Part shown: positions 62,567 through 64,000 of the stretch, in pieces
Layout: every line of letters starts with the position of its first letter
Numbering within the stretch: position 1 is the stretch's first letter
Source: Novosphingobium sediminis
Lineage (GTDB): Bacteria; Pseudomonadota; Alphaproteobacteria; Sphingomonadales; Sphingomonadaceae
Direction: 5' to 3'
Assembly: GCF_007991615.1 (NCBI RefSeq)
Contig: NZ_BJYR01000025.1
Span: 1 to 64,000, forward strand
DNA: 64,000 nucleotides
Notes under the pieces: model-generated
The model's input: the letters and a program-made list of their open reading frames with translations, nothing else
Told to the model about the DNA's origin: nothing
The model's database searches: none
Program-made: the position numbers and the translations under genes

Positions 62567-62965
62567 ATTCCACGATTGCCGCCACGCAAGAGCTCATCTC
62601 GTGACGCGAATCAGACCAAGAACGCCGCCGAGAAAACGTAAACTTTTGAATTAAAATACCTTTTATCCGCCGCTCAGTTTGGCCATTTTTGACATTTTTG
62701 GCCGATTCCGCTACAATAAGAGTGCGTCGAACTATGGAATTTCTGGCGGGGCTGATGCCGCTGCCACACGCAATTCCGGAAGCGGCGCAATCCCGAAAAT
62801 GAGGTTCACGAGTGGGATAGCCGGGTTGTTTCCGGCTGGGTAACTGTATGCGGCGGTGAACCGGGGGAACTTTAGCCCCGTCTCGCTGACATCCACCTGC
62901 AATTTCGACGCCGTGTCGGAGGAGGTCCCCCTTGTGGGCTCCACCTCTGCAAAAGGCACTCTGCA
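62567..62965. other. 399-bp leader region with promoter and stem-loops
   Basis: No firm plus-strand gene is present before 62966. The region holds the sigma-70-like promoter described separately. Downstream of it are three small stems, AGCCGG/CCGGCT near 62819-62838, GGGG/CCCC near 62864-62880 and GGAG/CTCC near 62919-62943, and a 22-codon ORF at 62734-62802. On the minus strand 62732-62959 reads as a protein-like stretch (KLQVDVSETGLKFPRFTAAY), which could be a gene fragment. Confidence 0.4.
62689..62717 (+). promoter_or_regulatory. Near-consensus sigma-70 promoter
   Basis: TTGACA at 62689-62694 and TACAAT at 62712-62717 are separated by exactly 17 bp. This matches the Escherichia coli consensus except for one base. 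It would start a transcript near 62725 with a leader of about 240 nt before the 212-residue gene. ATTTTTG repeats surround the -35 box. Confidence 0.7.
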
Positions 62966-63604
62966 ATGGATCACGAACAACGCACCAAAATCGCAAATCT
63001 GCTCGACCCAGAATGGGCCGCCCGCGTCGTCAGGAACATCGGGCATATCGAAAATGACTTCTACCATGCCGCCAACCACCTCAGCGAGCGGTTGATGACC
63101 GAGGGCGCGCTGGCGATCGAGAAGGTCGTGAAAGAACCGTGGCAGGTCGTCGAGAACGAATGGACGCCGCAAGTGGTATGCCCCGAATGGAAAATGGTCA
63201 GGGGCGTTGGGACCGGCGATATGTGGCTGGAGGTATCGGAGATCTCCACCGACGAGGAGGAGAACGAGCACACCTGGATTGCCGCCGCGACCAGAGCGGG
63301 ACCGACCCAGCTTTGCATCGAGCTCAAGTTTCGCCGCGGGTTGCAGGACTATGCCGAGACCGTGGTCGATGATGCCAAAGCCATCGCAACGCTCCTTAAA
63401 CAGGGGTTCGTTCGTGATGAAGAGAACCTTGTTCTGTATGTGCCCATACACATCCCAGGCGAGCTACTCGCACAGGCCTTCGAGCAGAATGACCTGACGC
63501 CGGTGGTCGAGCCGTTCGGCAAAGCAATGGCGCAGGCCATCATTGCCAAGCCAGCGCTCGACAAGCTGCTCGAGCAGGTGCGTAGCGCCGCCAAGCGCAA
63601 CTAG
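62966..63604 (+). CDS. Unknown protein of the integrated element (212 aa)
   Basis: This 212-residue protein starts at ATG 62966 with AAAAGG upstream. I recognise no family. It is acidic in the middle (SEISTDEEENEHTW), has LCIELKFRRGLQDYAETV followed by an alpha/beta-like pattern, and ends with a helical basic tail (LLEQVRSAAKRN). No signal or membrane helix is seen. It is the first complete cargo gene after the strong promoter, which is a common place for accessory, antirestriction or defence-related genes. No such function is shown by motif. Confidence 0.7.
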   Translation: MDHEQRTKIANLLDPEWAARVVRNIGHIENDFYHAANHLSERLMTEGALAIEKVVKEPWQVVENEWTPQVVCPEWKMVRGVGTGDMWLEVSEISTDEEENEHTWIAAATRAGPTQLCIELKFRRGLQDYAETVVDDAKAIATLLKQGFVRDEENLVLYVPIHIPGELLAQAFEQNDLTPVVEPFGKAMAQAIIAKPALDKLLEQVRSAAKRN

Positions 63605-63745
63605 CACACGACTGCTTCGTGCAGCTGGCCTGCCTTCACAGCTGAAGACGCAGCTGCACGAAGCGCACTTCCAACGAATGCCATGCCGCCAGACCATCGA
63701 TCGCGGGATCGTGATGGCGGCTACGCAGCATTTTGGACGATCGCT

Positions 63746-64000
63746 ATGCCCAAGACCAACGGCACCACCGTGCCGAGAGCCGAAGCCATTGCCTTGCTCA
63801 ACGACAAACTCCGCAAGACCGGGAAAGGCGGCAGCGTACTGATCACGACGAACCTGACGCGCATCACCGGTTTCGACGCGACCGTTCTGACCAAAGCCCT
63901 TGCCGAGTGCGGCGGCTTCGATGCCAGCAACAATCCCCACGGAGAGCGCGACTTTGGCGACCTGACGTTGTGGGGATACGATCTGATCTGGAAGATCGAC
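63746..64000 (+). CDS. DUF3768 protein, 3' end outside the window
   Basis: From ATG 63746 the frame is open to the right edge (85 codons visible). RAEAIALLNDKLRKTGKGG, ITTNLTRITGF and FDASNNPHGERDFGDL followed by LIWKID match the DUF3768 family, small proteins common on plasmids and integrative elements of alphaproteobacteria. The function of the family is unknown. The family call is from motif memory. It follows the unknown 212-residue gene after 141 bp. Confidence 0.75.
   Translation, partial: MPKTNGTTVPRAEAIALLNDKLRKTGKGGSVLITTNLTRITGFDATVLTKALAECGGFDASNNPHGERDFGDLTLWGYDLIWKID

Larger units (their letters stand above)
61174..64000. mobile_element. Integrated element (one end), tRNA-Lys target, continues beyond the window
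   Basis: The element starts at the tRNA-Lys fragment and contains a tyrosine integrase, an unknown gene and a DUF3768 gene. The 157 bp before the integrase carry an inverted repeat CGTGAT/ATCACG and TGCCA/TGGCA, possible arm or Xis sites. DNA between 61190 and 61300 and between 62600 and 62720 is AT-rich compared with the chromosome to the left. The intact tRNA-Lys should lie at the other end, right of this window. Confidence 0.75.

Overview
The window is GC-rich chromosomal DNA that looks alphaproteobacterial, most likely Sphingomonadales (a Novosphingobium/Sphingobium-like organism). The pointers are a SciP-like CtrA regulator, the style of the O-antigen/capsule genes, Rieske and P450 catabolic genes, and dense operons with 1-8 bp gene overlaps. 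The genus is inferred from gene content only. No rRNA gene, CRISPR array or complete tRNA gene was found.

Layout. (1) 1-7025: a defence-type operon on the minus strand, in transcription order a ribbon-helix-helix (RHH) protein, a C5-cytosine DNA methyltransferase, a DUF262 protein, a Z1-domain P-loop ATPase and a PD-(D/E)XK protein that runs off the left edge. Four GCAC boxes spaced exactly 10 bp apart precede the RHH gene. (2) 7562-8148: a two-gene plasmid/ICE-like pair (RHH protein and excisionase-like HTH). (3) 8495-12923: a minus-strand signalling block with a degenerate-receiver winged-helix regulator, a SciP-like protein, a PilZ-membrane protein, a LuxR-type response regulator and a GAF-PAS-HisKA_3 sensor kinase. 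The PilZ gene and the kinase carry in-frame stop codons (one TAG, two TAA) while the frames are otherwise intact. (4) 13008-19882: an eight-gene operon: SPFH protein, two DUF4178 zinc-ribbon proteins, a 50-residue membrane protein, DUF350, a membrane-anchored spermidine-synthase-like enzyme, a Tat-exported flavin amine-oxidase-like protein and AdoMet decarboxylase. It looks like a polyamine-linked envelope system.

(5) 19969-41053: metabolic genes, including M24 peptidase, class III aminotransferase, DUF3237, carboxymuconolactone-decarboxylase-like protein, S24-type repressor, SDR, two carboxylesterases, cytochrome P450, two Rieske oxygenases, TPR protein, GGDEF cyclase, ACC deaminase with its Lrp-type regulator, an amino-acid permease and a CoA-transferase. 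A perfect 40-bp palindrome lies in the regulatory gap before the repressor. (6) 41231-57009: a surface-polysaccharide locus. CDP-glucose is made and dehydrated to a CDP-3,6-dideoxy-4-ketosugar by RfbF/G/H homologues, and a YerE-like ThDP enzyme, a NeuB-like synthase, a HAD phosphatase and an epimerase suggest an unusual branched or extended sugar. Export (Wza-like, Wzc-like without kinase) and glycosyl transfer (GT2, GtrA, GT39-like, GT87-like) genes follow. (7) 57022-60957: FkbM methyltransferase, old yellow enzyme, AhpD-like protein and an exported haloacid-dehalogenase-like protein.

(8) 61126-64000: one end of an integrated element. A 3' fragment of tRNA-Lys(UUU) marks the attachment site. 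It is followed by a tyrosine integrase, a near-consensus sigma-70 promoter, an unknown 212-residue protein and a DUF3768 gene cut by the right edge.

The candidates for something new are the SPFH/DUF4178/DUF350/polyamine operon, the DUF262-Z1 restriction-like operon with its phased operator, the deoxysugar locus combining YerE-like and NeuB-like enzymes, and the stop-interrupted signalling module.
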